Shown: positions 25,801 through 33,958, counted from the first letter of the stretch. The stretch is DNA of 49,609 bases from Marseilla massiliensis (GCF_016899855.1 NZ_JACJJG010000016.1:1-49609); one strand, 5' to 3'. The notes: generated by a model from the letters alone, not told the origin. A program made the numbers and translations.

Positions 25801-26654
25801 ACGACTATTACGTTGAACTTGAACGTTGTCTTCTGCGACAATGCGCTGTCTACCGCGTCACGTATCGTCTTCTCACGGTTACGTACAGGTATTACAACAG
25901 AAGCCTCATACTCGAAATCCTGCTCGTTGAAGTCCGGCTCAATATAATACGACGTGTCAACCAATGCATGAACAGCTTTCAAGTGTGCCGTTACGGCACG
26001 CTCCATCTCAATCTGTACATCACGGTTGGCCGGATTTACATAATCAAACTGTTTCTCGCCACTCGGCCTGTTGTCGCGTTCCTCCTCCGTGTATAGTATT
26101 TCATTTATATGAAACAGCTTTCCATGACGACTGAGATACAACCAAAGCTCATACCAACCGGCATAAAGGTAATCGTCTTCATCCGTCACGCTCATGAAGC
26201 CGTGCAACAGACTGCCACGTACCATTACAACCGAACCGAAGTCGAAATCATCCCTCAAGCTGCCTTCCTGCCAATCTATAACAGGACGCGGCTCAACCTT
26301 GCCTCCGCCTGAAGCCAGACGGTCACTGTACACCATGGCGGCATCGGTCTCCGCAGCGACACGGGCCATGCGCTGTATGGAATACTGCCCAAGACTTACG
26401 GACACATCCTTCAAAAACATCATTGCGTAATCGGCCATTACGCTTTCCGCAATGCTCTTCATTGCCGATGATGATGACAGCCTGTCAACGACGATAAACG
26501 AGCAATCATCGGGCACAGCGTTGTCCATGGCAAACTCCTGCGTTACGAGCAGATTGATATGACGTATCATGCGACTGCCGCGCAACTGCCTCAAGGTATT
26601 CTCTACTGCCTCGAAACCGGAGCACGGCAAAAAGCAATCTATTGTTCCAAACAT
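22821..26654 (-). CDS. Glycosyltransferase / DUF4922 HIT-like / SpoIID fusion protein
   Basis: A 1277-residue multidomain protein. Residues 1-245 resemble a worn GT-A fold (DAAMVYSDR, PVIDWQEGSLRDDFDFGSVVMVRGSLL). Residues about 250-490 are a canonical GT2 glycosyltransferase (SVVIPVRNREKTI, VVDNHSTDN, and the metal-binding VQLDSDD at 336-342). Residues about 500-830 are DUF4922, GalT/HIT-like: CFLC (562-565), NPYPIMPVHFTV and the catalytic-type PDHMHFQ (639-645). Residues about 850-1277 are a SpoIID/LytB domain (LPVEDYLVSVISSEM with Glu957, LKAHAVISRSW, ending GWGHGVGLCQIGAAVMGEQG), a family that cleaves denuded glycan. No signal peptide or clear membrane segment was seen, odd for a domain acting on peptidoglycan. 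It shares an operon with the AmpG-like, GtrA and CDP-alcohol genes. Confidence 0.9.
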   Translation of the reverse strand: MFGTIDCFLPCSGFEAVENTLRQLRGSRMIRHINLLVTQEFAMDNAVPDDCSFIVVDRLSSSSAMKSIAESVMADYAMMFLKDVSVSLGQYSIQRMARVAAETDAAMVYSDRLASGGGKVEPRPVIDWQEGSLRDDFDFGSVVMVRGSLLHGFMSVTDEDDYLYAGWYELWLYLSRHGKLFHINEILYTEEERDNRPSGEKQFDYVNPANRDVQIEMERAVTAHLKAVHALVDTSYYIEPDFNEQDFEYEASVVIPVRNREKTIRDAVDSALSQKTTFKFNVIVVDNHSTDNTTTLLEAYDDNRLIHIIPRRTDLGIGGCWNVAVDDTRCGRFAVQLDSDDLYSSKDTLQTIVDAFYRQRAAMVIGSYRMCDFDLNTIPPGLIDHAEWTDANGCNNALRINGLGAPRAFFTPLLRQIRFPNTSYGEDYALGLAFSRMYRIGRIYTELYLCRRWGGNSDAALSVDKVNANNIYKDRLRTMELMARKKMNAGEGFILSDGSLMRFFNRQLETWKLARCNYRDLHDVQTRDVSIGGQNVTLQFNPARIMSTGASISKDVISHRPCFLCKANRPEEQMVKHLDDRFEMLVNPYPIMPVHFTVPICAHQPQRILDNYHEMYRMLLRFAGITVFYNGPQCGASAPDHMHFQAFMHGRLPLQAAWPRLQRELVNICTLDNGDDISLVNGWVCPAILIRSRNMDNGIALFRRVYEALPLRDGAPEPMMNIVSWMVNGVCHTVVFPRAKHRPDCYYGYNGKAGDARLVTATLSDNSSQAGNILVSPGAIDMAGLVITPRKEDFDNLTPQQVAGILREVSLDVVSMDYVVDRIRRSAREPFGHSSVPPERKEPWVQVGILSSEKLSFVLNGDYVAKGEVISGSQEVAFSEGGILWNGNLYRELTFSTDSPDASFSLKDVTIGVNFHWQRKETQTFRGVLKLVVEADKVCAINCLPVEDYLVSVISSEMKATSSLEFLKAHAVISRSWLLSQMERRKRQERVGNGFFSFIKKDDELIRWYDRDDHTIFDVCADDHCQRYQGITKANNKHVEQAVRETRGRILTYGDEICDARFSKCCGGITEEFQYCWEDKAQPYLVALRDVNEKDGGIPDLTVEAEAEKWIRSCPAAYCNTNDRNVLSQVLNDYDQETSDFYRWRVEYTQDELSALIADKLKMDFGRIVDLVPVQRGRSGRICKLKIVGEKRSFVIGKELEIRRALSETHLYSSAFVVDKYDVTCGVPSRFVLTGAGWGHGVGLCQIGAAVMGEQGYGYDEILLHYYRGAEIRKIYG

Positions 26655-26671
26655 AGTATATATTTTACGGC

Positions 26672-27094
26672 TTACTTCCTGACTTTTATTATTGCCTTCT
26701 TGCCGAACACTACCGCCTCGGCCATGAAATAATTGAAAAGACCCGATATGAGCAACGCCGCAAGGTTACACCATACGACACTCCACCCGAATATTTTTTC
26801 AAACAACAGCAAGAAGAGCATCTTTACCAAGAACCCTAAAGCCGACGAAACATTGAATACGGCAAAACGACGCCAAAAGTCGGCCGCGCAACGATTGTCT
26901 ATCCGGCTCTTCCATATCCAGCAGTAAGAGCACAGAAAGTTGCTCATAACGGCAAATTCAAAAGATATTATCGGCGACACGACATAATCGCCCCAATACG
27001 TATCGAACACATAGGTTGAACACAGCCACAAAACCAGCGTGTCAACACCTGTTCCGAAAAGGCGGCTAACTACAAACTCTATATAGCGCAACAT
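26672..27094 (-). CDS. GtrA-family membrane protein
   Basis: The protein is 140 residues from MLRYIEFVVSRLFGTGVD, the usual family start; the frame extends 20 codons upstream without support. It has four hydrophobic helices; FAVMSNFLCSYCWIW and ISGLFNYFMAEAVVFG match GtrA, a family thought to move undecaprenyl- or other polyprenyl-linked sugars across the membrane. It begins 95 bp after the CDP-alcohol gene and ends 17 bp before the fusion gene. With a GT2 domain next door, lipid-linked glycosylation is a reasonable reading. Confidence 0.85.
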   Translation of the reverse strand: MLRYIEFVVSRLFGTGVDTLVLWLCSTYVFDTYWGDYVVSPIISFEFAVMSNFLCSYCWIWKSRIDNRCAADFWRRFAVFNVSSALGFLVKMLFLLLFEKIFGWSVVWCNLAALLISGLFNYFMAEAVVFGKKAIIKVRK

Positions 27095-27189
27095 GGCATC
27101 ACATGAAATAAAAAACGGACAATGAACAATGGAAGCCAGGACAACCGTCCACACTAAATACCATCCATTGCTTCATTCTCCGCCACTAC

Positions 27190-27882
27190 TCACTTCTCAT
27201 TATTAACTTTCAACGGGTCTTTCTCGGCAAGCACGCTGCGGTCCTTGGTAAACTGCACGAAATAAGCGACGAACAGGAACACAGCGATGGCAAAAGCGAG
27301 CACGTCGAACACCCCGAACTCATAATTGAGCAACACAAATCTGTTGTCCGCCCACGATGTGTACATGTACAGCGTATTTATAAGTATCACGACGAGACGG
27401 AACTCCGTTGGGCCGAAACTGCTGTAGGTAAGGCGGAACTCACCCTTAAGGATGGCGCCTATGTAAGTGTAGATAGACAGGGCAAGGTATCCTGCCAATA
27501 CGAGTAAAGCCACGTCGAGCCGCAACATGGGCGACAACCCGGCCCCTATACACATTATACATATTGTTACGGCGTCGAGCGTATGGTCGATAAAAAAGCC
27601 GTAAACAGGCCTCTGTGTATTGCGGACACGAGCTACCGTGCCGTCAAGGCTGTCGCCAAACCAATTGACAACAAGGCCCAACGACGATATCCAAAGATAA
27701 TTGACGTTGACGTTTCCCAAGACAAAACCTACGGCACAGATTACCGCACCGGCCACTCCGAGGTATGTCAACATGTCAGACGTAACCCAGCCCGGCAAAC
27801 GCTGAGCCATCCAGACCAACGCTTTTTTCTCTGCCGCATTGAGTATAGACGTCTGTATTCGTTCTGAAGTTTCCTTTCCCAT
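27190..27882 (-). CDS. CDP-alcohol phosphatidyltransferase
   Basis: The 230-residue membrane enzyme has about six helices and the full family motif: Asp77, Asp80-Gly81, Ala84-Arg85, Gly95, Asp99 and Asp103 in GDSLDGTVARVRNTQRPVYG and FFIDHTLD. These enzymes replace CMP on a CDP-alcohol (usually CDP-diacylglycerol) with another alcohol to make phospholipid or a related phosphodiester. The acceptor is unknown. It is the first gene of a minus-strand operon with GtrA, the fusion protein and the AmpG-like permease; a -7 box lies 40 bp upstream. Confidence 0.92.
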   Translation of the reverse strand: MGKETSERIQTSILNAAEKKALVWMAQRLPGWVTSDMLTYLGVAGAVICAVGFVLGNVNVNYLWISSLGLVVNWFGDSLDGTVARVRNTQRPVYGFFIDHTLDAVTICIMCIGAGLSPMLRLDVALLVLAGYLALSIYTYIGAILKGEFRLTYSSFGPTEFRLVVILINTLYMYTSWADNRFVLLNYEFGVFDVLAFAIAVFLFVAYFVQFTKDRSVLAEKDPLKVNNEK

Positions 27883-27921
27883 TGTTTGTTCTTCAACAGT
27901 TTCGTTTCAATATTTTGGCTG

Positions 27922-27929
27922 CAAAGTTA
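27922..27929 (-). promoter_or_regulatory. -7 box of the envelope operon
   Basis: TAACTTTG on the minus strand; leader of about 33 nt. The -33 box is not clear. Confidence 0.5.
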
Positions 27930-28050
27930 CATCTTTATTACGAAATTCATACATTTCGTCACATCTTTTGTAGCTATTTAACGGTTGACCGATTACGGAT
28001 TGAAACATACAACGGAGCTGAACGGCTGGCTAAGGCAGGGATACAACAAC

Positions 28051-28093
28051 GGCTTACGAGAGTCTGAGGTATAGCGTCAGACTCCCGTAAGCC
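28051..28093 (-). terminator. Hairpin at the end of the sigma/DUF4252 operon
   Basis: A 17-bp stem with one mismatch (28051-28067 with 28077-28093, 9-nt loop), 28 bp past the stop of the last gene. The minus-strand tail GTTGTTGT is only weakly U-rich. Confidence 0.65.
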
Positions 28094-28121
28094 ATATTTC
28101 CGTCACATACGCACACGGATG

Positions 28122-28574
28122 TCAGTTGTCGATAACTTTCTTGATGTCCTGTAACGTCAGGCTACCTGTAAGCACTACAACGCTTACCTCTTCGTCGCCG
28201 ACATTCAGCAAGACGTACTGCCGAAAGTCTTTCAACAAGGTTTTCATGTATATTCCAGAGTGTTCACCGTCTCCCGTGACGTCCATCAGCTTCTTGTACT
28301 TGTTGTTACGTATGATCTGCAGGCAACCTTCACGCAGAGTTTTCGCCGCCTTACGGTTCTCTGAATTAAGTATCTGGATGTTGGTAAGCTTGTCGGACAC
28401 GACCCCGAAATCATAGTCTCCACTGCTCTTGCCGGACATCATGCCGAGCAAGTCCTTCGAGATATAAACGGAGCTTATGCCTTTCGTGCCGGCGAACTTG
28501 TCGATAAACGACTCCTGAGCCGATACTCCTGCTGAGCAGACAGCCATCAGCAAAATCAATATTATGTGTTTCAT
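28122..28574 (-). CDS. DUF4252 exported protein (second copy)
   Basis: The 150-residue protein has a signal peptide (MKHIILILLMAVCSAGVSAQ). The body FIDKFAGTKGISSVYISKDLLGMM and the C-terminal VVVLTGSLTLQDIKKVIDN match DUF4252, a Bacteroidetes exported family of unknown function. It overlaps the anti-sigma-like gene by 4 bp (ATGA), so translation is probably coupled. A second DUF4252 gene opens the same cluster; the two are clearly homologous but diverged. Confidence 0.88.
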   Translation of the reverse strand: MKHIILILLMAVCSAGVSAQESFIDKFAGTKGISSVYISKDLLGMMSGKSSGDYDFGVVSDKLTNIQILNSENRKAAKTLREGCLQIIRNNKYKKLMDVTGDGEHSGIYMKTLLKDFRQYVLLNVGDEEVSVVVLTGSLTLQDIKKVIDN

Positions 28575-29101
28575 TTTGTAGGTATTTTAGTCATTTCCAA
28601 ACATTTGTCCATTCTCTCGCCTATCTCCTTAGTCTCACGGCCTGCCGCCTCCATGCTGTTAAGACCTTTGTTGAGCGTCATCGAAAACTTCAATATGGCC
28701 TCCTGCGCCTGAGCCAAGGCTATCCTGTCATCCACGGACGGCGTATGCATATTGTCAACACGATTGAGCAGGCCGAATCCAAGCGACGCAACGAACAGCA
28801 CGCTTGCGGCTATTCCTGCAACAATCTTCAGCCTCCTGCGCAAAGGGACAACGGCACTACGGCCTGCGCCATCGGCCTCGGCAAGACGGTCAACCATATC
28901 CTCAAGACGTTCTTCAAAGCCGTAAGGCACACCGGAAGTGTCATTGCTTCCGTGCAGGTGGACGAAGAACAGGCGCTCTTCAGCCATATCGTCCGGCACG
29001 TCACCGCTTGCGAACAACCGCGCGAGCTCGCTTTCCTCCTCTTCCGAGGTTTGACCGTCATAATACTTCGCCAGAAGTTTCCTTATTCTACTTGTTTCCA
29101 T
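28571..29101 (-). CDS. Membrane anti-sigma-like protein
   Basis: The 176-residue protein has an N-terminal cytoplasmic acidic region (METSRIRKLLAKYYDGQTSEEEESELARLF), the form seen in Bacteroidetes anti-sigma proteins, one transmembrane helix at about residues 91-113 (IVAGIAASVLFVASLGFGLL), and a periplasmic helical tail. It overlaps the sigma gene by 14 bp upstream and the DUF4252 gene by 4 bp downstream. It lacks a FecR domain, so the signal is not TonB-type. The assignment rests on context and topology. Confidence 0.75.
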   Translation of the reverse strand: METSRIRKLLAKYYDGQTSEEEESELARLFASGDVPDDMAEERLFFVHLHGSNDTSGVPYGFEERLEDMVDRLAEADGAGRSAVVPLRRRLKIVAGIAASVLFVASLGFGLLNRVDNMHTPSVDDRIALAQAQEAILKFSMTLNKGLNSMEAAGRETKEIGERMDKCLEMTKIPTK

Positions 29102-29612
29102 AATTCCTTATTGCATTGAATTGTTCACGTAATGTTTTCCTTGCACGGCTCAGCGTAACGCGTATGTTTGCCATGCTCAGCCCCGTGGCATACGATATTT
29201 CGTCATAGCCTGCCCCGTTGACGTCGCGCATTACAACCAATTCGCGCTGCTGTTCAGGCAAGGCCGCTATGCAACGGCGCATTATGTCGGCCAGGTTGCG
29301 GTTCTCGATATCGCCTACCACATCATTGCGCGACGGAATCTGCGCCGGCAACTCATGGCTGAAGCTCATCCCTGAGCCACGCCCACGCAACCTGTCATTA
29401 TATACATTCTTTGTCACCACAACGCAATACGCCTCATCGTTGACATCGGACGGCAACCTGTCGCGACGTGTCCAAAGCTTCGTGTACACGTCCTGCACGA
29501 TATCCTCGGCCTCCTGCATGTCACCAGACAGGGAGAGTGCCACGCCGTACAACTTGCGACTTAGCGGTAGAAACCTTCGCTTGAACTCTTCACCCGTCAT
29601 GGCTACCTGCAT
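29088..29612 (-). CDS. ECF RNA polymerase sigma factor
   Basis: The 174-residue sigma-70 family factor has region 2 (KLYGVALSLSGDMQEAEDIVQDVYTKLWTRRD) and region 4 (LPEQQRELVVMRDVNGAGYDEISYATGLSMANIRVTLSRARKTLRE), separated by a Ser/Gly linker. A second ATG at 29600 (MTGEEFKRR) fits relatives equally well. It sits between a DUF4252 gene (36 bp upstream) and the anti-sigma-like gene (14-bp overlap). The first gene of the cluster has no TAnnTTTG box, which would fit self-activation by this sigma factor. Confidence 0.92.
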   Translation of the reverse strand: MQVAMTGEEFKRRFLPLSRKLYGVALSLSGDMQEAEDIVQDVYTKLWTRRDRLPSDVNDEAYCVVVTKNVYNDRLRGRGSGMSFSHELPAQIPSRNDVVGDIENRNLADIMRRCIAALPEQQRELVVMRDVNGAGYDEISYATGLSMANIRVTLSRARKTLREQFNAIRNYGNK

Positions 29613-29648
29613 GTAACACGTTTATTTTACCTAAAACCTACCGCCGTA

Positions 29649-30125
29649 TCAATTTATGTTGATTGTCTTCTCGTTGACAATCTTGCCCAGATCCTCAGGC
29701 TTGAGGTTTCCACTGAGCTTGATAAACACGCCGTCGCCACCGTTGGAGACTATGATAAGAAGTTCCTTTATAATGTCGTTGTCCTTCTTACCGAGTATTT
29801 TCACACGGCTTTCGTTGTCAAACACTGAGGCTATCTGCTCATAACTATTGTCCGCCTGAAGACCGGCCACCTTGTCATTAAACAACTTCATCTTGTCGCT
29901 TGGCACGCCATCAAGTACTAGGACCGTACCCTCGTCGACAGAATCAAAAAACTCCTTGGGAATGTCGTCATTACCCTTAAACTGCTGCTTCAGCATTTCC
30001 TTATCGAAAGAAATCACCTGAGCGTTGGTAGCAGCCTTGATTTCGTTGATTACTTCGTCAGCAGTCTTGGCGAATCCGGCAGTGCAGAACACCGCCATTG
30101 CGATAAACATTAATAACTTTTTCAT
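29649..30125 (-). CDS. DUF4252 exported protein (first copy)
   Basis: The 158-residue protein has a signal peptide (MKKLLMFIAMAVFCTAGFA) and a DUF4252 body: VISFDKEMLKQQF, KNDKKDN-type polar centre, and the C-terminal GGDGVFIKLSGNLKPEDLGKIVNE. It heads the sigma/anti-sigma cluster. Function unknown; an envelope-stress sensor or target is possible from context. The 371-bp gap to maeB holds array D and the maeB terminator. Confidence 0.88.
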   Translation of the reverse strand: MKKLLMFIAMAVFCTAGFAKTADEVINEIKAATNAQVISFDKEMLKQQFKGNDDIPKEFFDSVDEGTVLVLDGVPSDKMKLFNDKVAGLQADNSYEQIASVFDNESRVKILGKKDNDIIKELLIIVSNGGDGVFIKLSGNLKPEDLGKIVNEKTININ

Positions 30126-30249
30126 AATAATCTTGCTTTAATTTATTGTTTATATTATTTTACCTTGTCTTTATACTGTAAACGTAAAACGCCAAAAGTT
30201 TGTTACAGAAAAAAGCGGGAAAAACCACATCAACCGCAAATATTTTTTC

Positions 30250-30334
30250 AAAAGACGGCAAAACGCATTCCGAAAGGCCGTCTCTTGCAGTGCGGTTGAC
30301 CCTCTTTTACACGATAAAAGACGGCCTTTTGCAT
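30250..30334. repeat. 22-bp period palindromic array D
   Basis: Four cores at 30250, 30272, 30294 and 30316, exactly 22 bp apart (AAAAGACGGCAAAAC, GAAAGGCCGTCTCTT, GGTTGACCCTCTTTT, AAAAGACGGCCTTTT). Core 3 is degenerate on its left half. Linkers GCATTCC, GCAGTGC and ACACGAT resemble those of array A. It lies 3' of maeB. Confidence 0.9.
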
Positions 30335-30433
30335 TTACACCGAATTCACGTTAACATGGCAAACATGCAGAACTCATCGAGAATACAGAAAATTTCTATT
30401 AACAACTGCGGCATTTCACGCACCAACAGATAC

Positions 30434-30472
30434 AAAAAAAGTCCGCGATAAGCGTAACACTATATCGCGGAC
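30434..30472 (-). terminator. Terminator of maeB
   Basis: A perfect 10-bp GC-rich stem (30441-30450 with 30463-30472) followed on the minus strand by seven T, 25 bp past the maeB stop. Confidence 0.9.
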
Positions 30473-30496
30473 CCTTATCGGCCAGTCATTCACTGA

Positions 30497-32788
30497 TTAT
30501 ACTTTTTTCTCCTTTATCTTCTGTACGTACGCGTCGATTACGGCTACAGCCGTGATATTCACCACGTCGCGAACCGAGCACTCAAAGTCTGTAAAGTGGA
30601 CAGGCTTGTTGAGCCCCATCTGTATCGGGCCGATAATCTCGGTGTCGGGGTCAATTGCCTGCAACAGTTTGTAGGCATTGTTGGCGCTGCTAAGATTGGG
30701 GAACACCAGCGTGTTTACATCCTTGCCTTTCAGACGAGAGAAAGGATACTTGGAATCGCGCAGGTTATTGTTCAACGCGAAGTTAACCTGCATCTCTCCG
30801 TCTATTGCCAAGTCGGGATAACGGCGCTGCATTTCCTCCACCGCGGCATGTACCTGAGCCGGGCTTCCGCCGTCATCGGTACCGAAATTAGAATAACTTA
30901 TCATAGCGATATGCGGCTCGTCGTTGAAGAACCTTACCGTATTGGCGCTAAGACGGGCAATATCCACAAGCACGTCCTTGTCAGGATGGCGGTTGATTAG
31001 CGTATCGGCAAGATAAAGCACGCCTTTCTTCGTGTTCAGGATGTGCATGGTTCCGAAGTGGCTGTACTCCTGTTGTATGCCTATAACCTCCTTAGCCACC
31101 TTGATGGTATTGGAATATTTGGTGTAAAGACCGGTGATGAATGCGTCTGCCTCGCCAGTCTCGACCATCATCATGCCGAAATAGTTGCGCTCGAACATCT
31201 TGTCGTTGGCCTCCTGGAAGGTGTATCCCTGGCGCTGGCGCTTATCCGCAAGTATTCTGGCATAACGCTCACGCCTGTCGTTCTGGTTGTCATGACGCAG
31301 GTTTATTATCTCAATACCGTCAAGGCTGAGGTCGAGTTCCTTGGCCAATTTAGCGATACGCTCGTCGTTACCGAGCAGTATAGGATGGCAGATTCCCTCG
31401 TTCTTTGCCTGTACGGCAGCCTTGAGCATTGTAGGATGTATACCTTCGGCGAATACCACACGCTGCGGATGCTTACGTGCCGTGTCGTACAGCTTCTGGG
31501 TAAGTTTGCTTTCCTGCCCCAGCAACTCACGCAGATGGTTCTTGTATTCATCCCAATCCGTAATATTCGTGCGGGCTACACCGCTGTCAATAGCAGCCTT
31601 GGCCACAGCAGCCGAGACCTCCGTTATAAGACGTGGATCGACTGGTTTCGGAATGAAATACAATGGTCCGAAGGTAAGGTTGTTGACTTGGTATGCATCA
31701 TTCACCACGTCCGGCACGGGCAACTTTGCCAAGTCGGCAATAGCATTTACTGCAGCCATCTTCATCTCCTCGTTGATGGCCCTTGCGTGTACGTCAAGCG
31801 CACCGCGGAAAATATACGGGAAACCTATTACGTTGTTGATTTGGTTTGGATAGTCAGAACGCCCTGTGCTCATGATTACGTCAGGACGGCTGGCCATTGC
31901 GTCTTCGTATGATATTTCCGGAACAGGATTTGCCAGGGCAAACACGATAGGCTTGTCGGCCATCGAGCGTACCATGTCCTGAGTAAGCACATTACCTTTT
32001 GACAAGCCGACAAACACGTCCGCGCCCTTCACGGCCTCTTCAAGCGTATGCACGTCACGACGGTCGGTGGCGAACATCCGCTTCTGCTCCGTAAGGTTGG
32101 CACGATCGCTCGTAATGACCCCCTTCGAGTCAAGCATTAGGATGTTCTCTTTTCTTGCGCCGAGCGCCATATAAAGCTTTGTGCATGAAATTGCCGCGGC
32201 GCCTGCGCCGTTTACCACAATCTTCACCTGCGCAATATCCTTGCCGGCTACTTCAAGGGCGTTTTTCAGTCCGGCCGCCGATATGATAGCCGTACCGTGC
32301 TGGTCATCATGCATTACGGGAATGTCAAGAGTCTTCTTAAGCCTCTCTTCAATGTAGAAACATTCTGGAGCCTTGATATCTTCAAGGTTTATTCCGCCGA
32401 AAGTAGGCGCTATTCGCTCTACGGCCTCGCAGAATTTCTCGGGATCTTTCTCGTCAACCTCAATGTCAAATACGTCTATACCTCCATAAATCTTGAACAA
32501 CAGGCCCTTTCCTTCCATTACCGGCTTGCCGCTCATCGCCCCTATGTCGCCAAGTCCGAGCACTGCGGTGCCGTTGCTTATCACTGCCACAAGGTTACCC
32601 TTATCGGTGTACTTATAGGCGTCATTGGGAGTCTTCTGTATCTCCAGACACGGGAAAGCGACGCCTGGCGAATATGCAAGACTAAGGTCTGTTTGGGTAG
32701 AATAAGGTTTAGTTGGTTTAACTTCAATCTTACCTGGTTTGCCGCTACTGTGATACTCCAGCGCGGCTTCTTTAGTGATGTTTACCAT
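30497..32788 (-). CDS. maeB: NADP-dependent malic enzyme with phosphotransacetylase-like domain
   Basis: The enzyme decarboxylates malate to pyruvate with NADP. It is 763 residues from [13 protein letters not shown]; 16 upstream codons lie at the likely 5' leader and are excluded. The N-terminal malic domain shows [23 protein letters not shown] and the substrate/metal region HDDQHGTA; the Rossmann domain shows [16 protein letters not shown]. From about residue 430 a phosphate acetyl/butyryltransferase-like domain follows ([32 protein letters not shown]), regulatory rather than catalytic in studied MaeB proteins. It diverges from a TetR regulator and has its own terminator. Confidence 0.95.
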   Translation of the reverse strand: MVNITKEAALEYHSSGKPGKIEVKPTKPYSTQTDLSLAYSPGVAFPCLEIQKTPNDAYKYTDKGNLVAVISNGTAVLGLGDIGAMSGKPVMEGKGLLFKIYGGIDVFDIEVDEKDPEKFCEAVERIAPTFGGINLEDIKAPECFYIEERLKKTLDIPVMHDDQHGTAIISAAGLKNALEVAGKDIAQVKIVVNGAGAAAISCTKLYMALGARKENILMLDSKGVITSDRANLTEQKRMFATDRRDVHTLEEAVKGADVFVGLSKGNVLTQDMVRSMADKPIVFALANPVPEISYEDAMASRPDVIMSTGRSDYPNQINNVIGFPYIFRGALDVHARAINEEMKMAAVNAIADLAKLPVPDVVNDAYQVNNLTFGPLYFIPKPVDPRLITEVSAAVAKAAIDSGVARTNITDWDEYKNHLRELLGQESKLTQKLYDTARKHPQRVVFAEGIHPTMLKAAVQAKNEGICHPILLGNDERIAKLAKELDLSLDGIEIINLRHDNQNDRRERYARILADKRQRQGYTFQEANDKMFERNYFGMMMVETGEADAFITGLYTKYSNTIKVAKEVIGIQQEYSHFGTMHILNTKKGVLYLADTLINRHPDKDVLVDIARLSANTVRFFNDEPHIAMISYSNFGTDDGGSPAQVHAAVEEMQRRYPDLAIDGEMQVNFALNNNLRDSKYPFSRLKGKDVNTLVFPNLSSANNAYKLLQAIDPDTEIIGPIQMGLNKPVHFTDFECSVRDVVNITAVAVIDAYVQKIKEKKV

Positions 32789-32855
32789 AATTATCGTGTT
32801 ATCATGTTCTAACGTGTGAAAAATGCAAGATTTCATATCGTAACGAAATCTCTTG

Positions 32856-32863
32856 CAAATGTA
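32856..32863 (-). promoter_or_regulatory. -7 box of maeB
   Basis: TACATTTG on the minus strand; TTTG (32881-32884) lies 17 bp upstream, slightly short of the usual 20. Leader of about 60 nt. Confidence 0.55.
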
Positions 32864-32908
32864 ATAAAAATATATGAAGCCAAATAGTTTTTTACGGAAA
32901 TAAATTAT

Positions 32909-32916
32909 TAACTTTG
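32909..32916 (+). promoter_or_regulatory. -7 box of the TetR gene
   Basis: TAACTTTG. It overlaps an upstream in-frame ATG at 32914, so that ATG cannot be the start; the ATG at 32935 is used. Confidence 0.6.
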
Positions 32917-32934
32917 CAAATAAAATTTAATCTT

Positions 32935-33564
32935 ATGCGTAAAACGAACAATATGACAGCTTATCGCGAAAGTTTGAGACATAAAATTCTCGATACGGCA
33001 ATGTCTTTCTTCAAAAAGAAAGGAATAAAGGCAGTGCGCATGGACGACATATCCACCGAGCTGGGCATATCGAAGCGCACTCTTTACGAGATTTACAGCA
33101 ACAAGGAGGACCTCCTCTTTGAGTGTCTGCGTAACGAGAACGAGATTATGACTAAACGGCTTGCCGATTATGCCATGACAGCTGAAAACGAGATGGCCGT
33201 AATAGCGTATTTCATAAAGATAAAGCTGAAAGACCTTGGAACAATCAATCCATTGTTTTTTACAGAGATGGAAAAATACGAACGGATTGTACGCTTCTTC
33301 AAGGAGAATAATGAAAAACAATCGGCGCGCTCGCAGGAATTCATGGAAAAGGGCATTGAACACGGATTTTTCCGCGGCGACCTGAATTACGACATTATAA
33401 ATAAAATGGGCGATGCCGCAATGAATTTCGTGATGCAAACGCGCCTGTATGAAAAATACAGGCTGAACGAGATTTTCCATACGTTTATCATCGTATTTCT
33501 GCGTGGGTGCTGTACGGAAAAAGGACTTGTGTATCTCGACAAGTTCATTTCATCGGGAAACTGA
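32935..33564 (+). CDS. TetR/AcrR-family regulator
   Basis: The protein is 209 residues from MRKTNNMTAYRES. The N-terminal helix-turn-helix is clear: ILDTAMSFFKKKGIKAVRMDDISTELGISKRTLYEIYSNKEDLLFE. The C-terminal ligand-binding region is helical and shows no named subfamily. The gene is divergent from maeB across a shared 146-bp promoter region, so control of itself or of maeB is possible. No terminator was seen immediately after it; the downstream gap ends in array E. Confidence 0.9.
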   Translation: MRKTNNMTAYRESLRHKILDTAMSFFKKKGIKAVRMDDISTELGISKRTLYEIYSNKEDLLFECLRNENEIMTKRLADYAMTAENEMAVIAYFIKIKLKDLGTINPLFFTEMEKYERIVRFFKENNEKQSARSQEFMEKGIEHGFFRGDLNYDIINKMGDAAMNFVMQTRLYEKYRLNEIFHTFIIVFLRGCCTEKGLVYLDKFISSGN

Positions 33565-33874
33565 TATCTTACCGTGAATCTTGTGTAAGAAAAAAGTCCG
33601 GCAAGTCTCTGTCATCTGTCAGCCGAGCATGTACCTTACTGAGAACAAGGCTGTTACAGCCTGACGGACATCAGTCTGACTGTCAATGCGATGTTGGCAA
33701 GAGTGACCGTCACACATGTCTGGCCGTTCCGCAAGCCATTGTCATGACACGCCGGCGGAATGTCTGTCATCATCTAAATTGCTGTAAACCAGAATGTTTC
33801 GGACCGGACTGACGGCTGACAGAGAAATACAAAAAGACATTTACATGGTTTCAACCGGCCGTTAACCGACTGAC
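33565..33874. other. Non-coding gap rich in TGAC/GTCA motifs
   Basis: About 310 bp between the convergent TetR gene and array E. CTGACGG, CTGTCA, GTGACCGTCAC and CATGACA-type motifs recur (for example near 33610, 33661, 33675, 33702, 33740, 33763, 33808). AACCGGCCGTTAACC at 33853 and AAAAGACATTTACAT at 33832 are near the 22-bp phase of array E and may be decayed units. No gene is seen. Confidence 0.45.
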
Positions 33875-33937
33875 GATTTGCCGTCTTTTGGAGGGCGGAA
33901 TGCCGTCTTTTACGTTATAAAAGACGGCATTCCGCTA
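33875..33937. repeat. 22-bp period palindromic array E
   Basis: Three cores at 33875, 33897 and 33919, exactly 22 bp apart (GATTTGCCGTCTTTT, GGAATGCCGTCTTTT, AAAAGACGGCATTCC). Cores 2 and 3 with flanks form a perfect 18-bp inverted repeat (33895-33912 with 33918-33935 approximately). The array ends about 22 bp from the stop of the RelA-type gene and lies between convergent genes. Confidence 0.9.
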
Positions 33938-33958
33938 TTACTTTTTCAAGAAATACTG

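Noticed and set aside
31043..31912. 289-codon plus-strand frame inside maeB
   Set aside because: It lies opposite well-conserved malic enzyme and phosphotransacetylase-like motifs and has no family features of its own.
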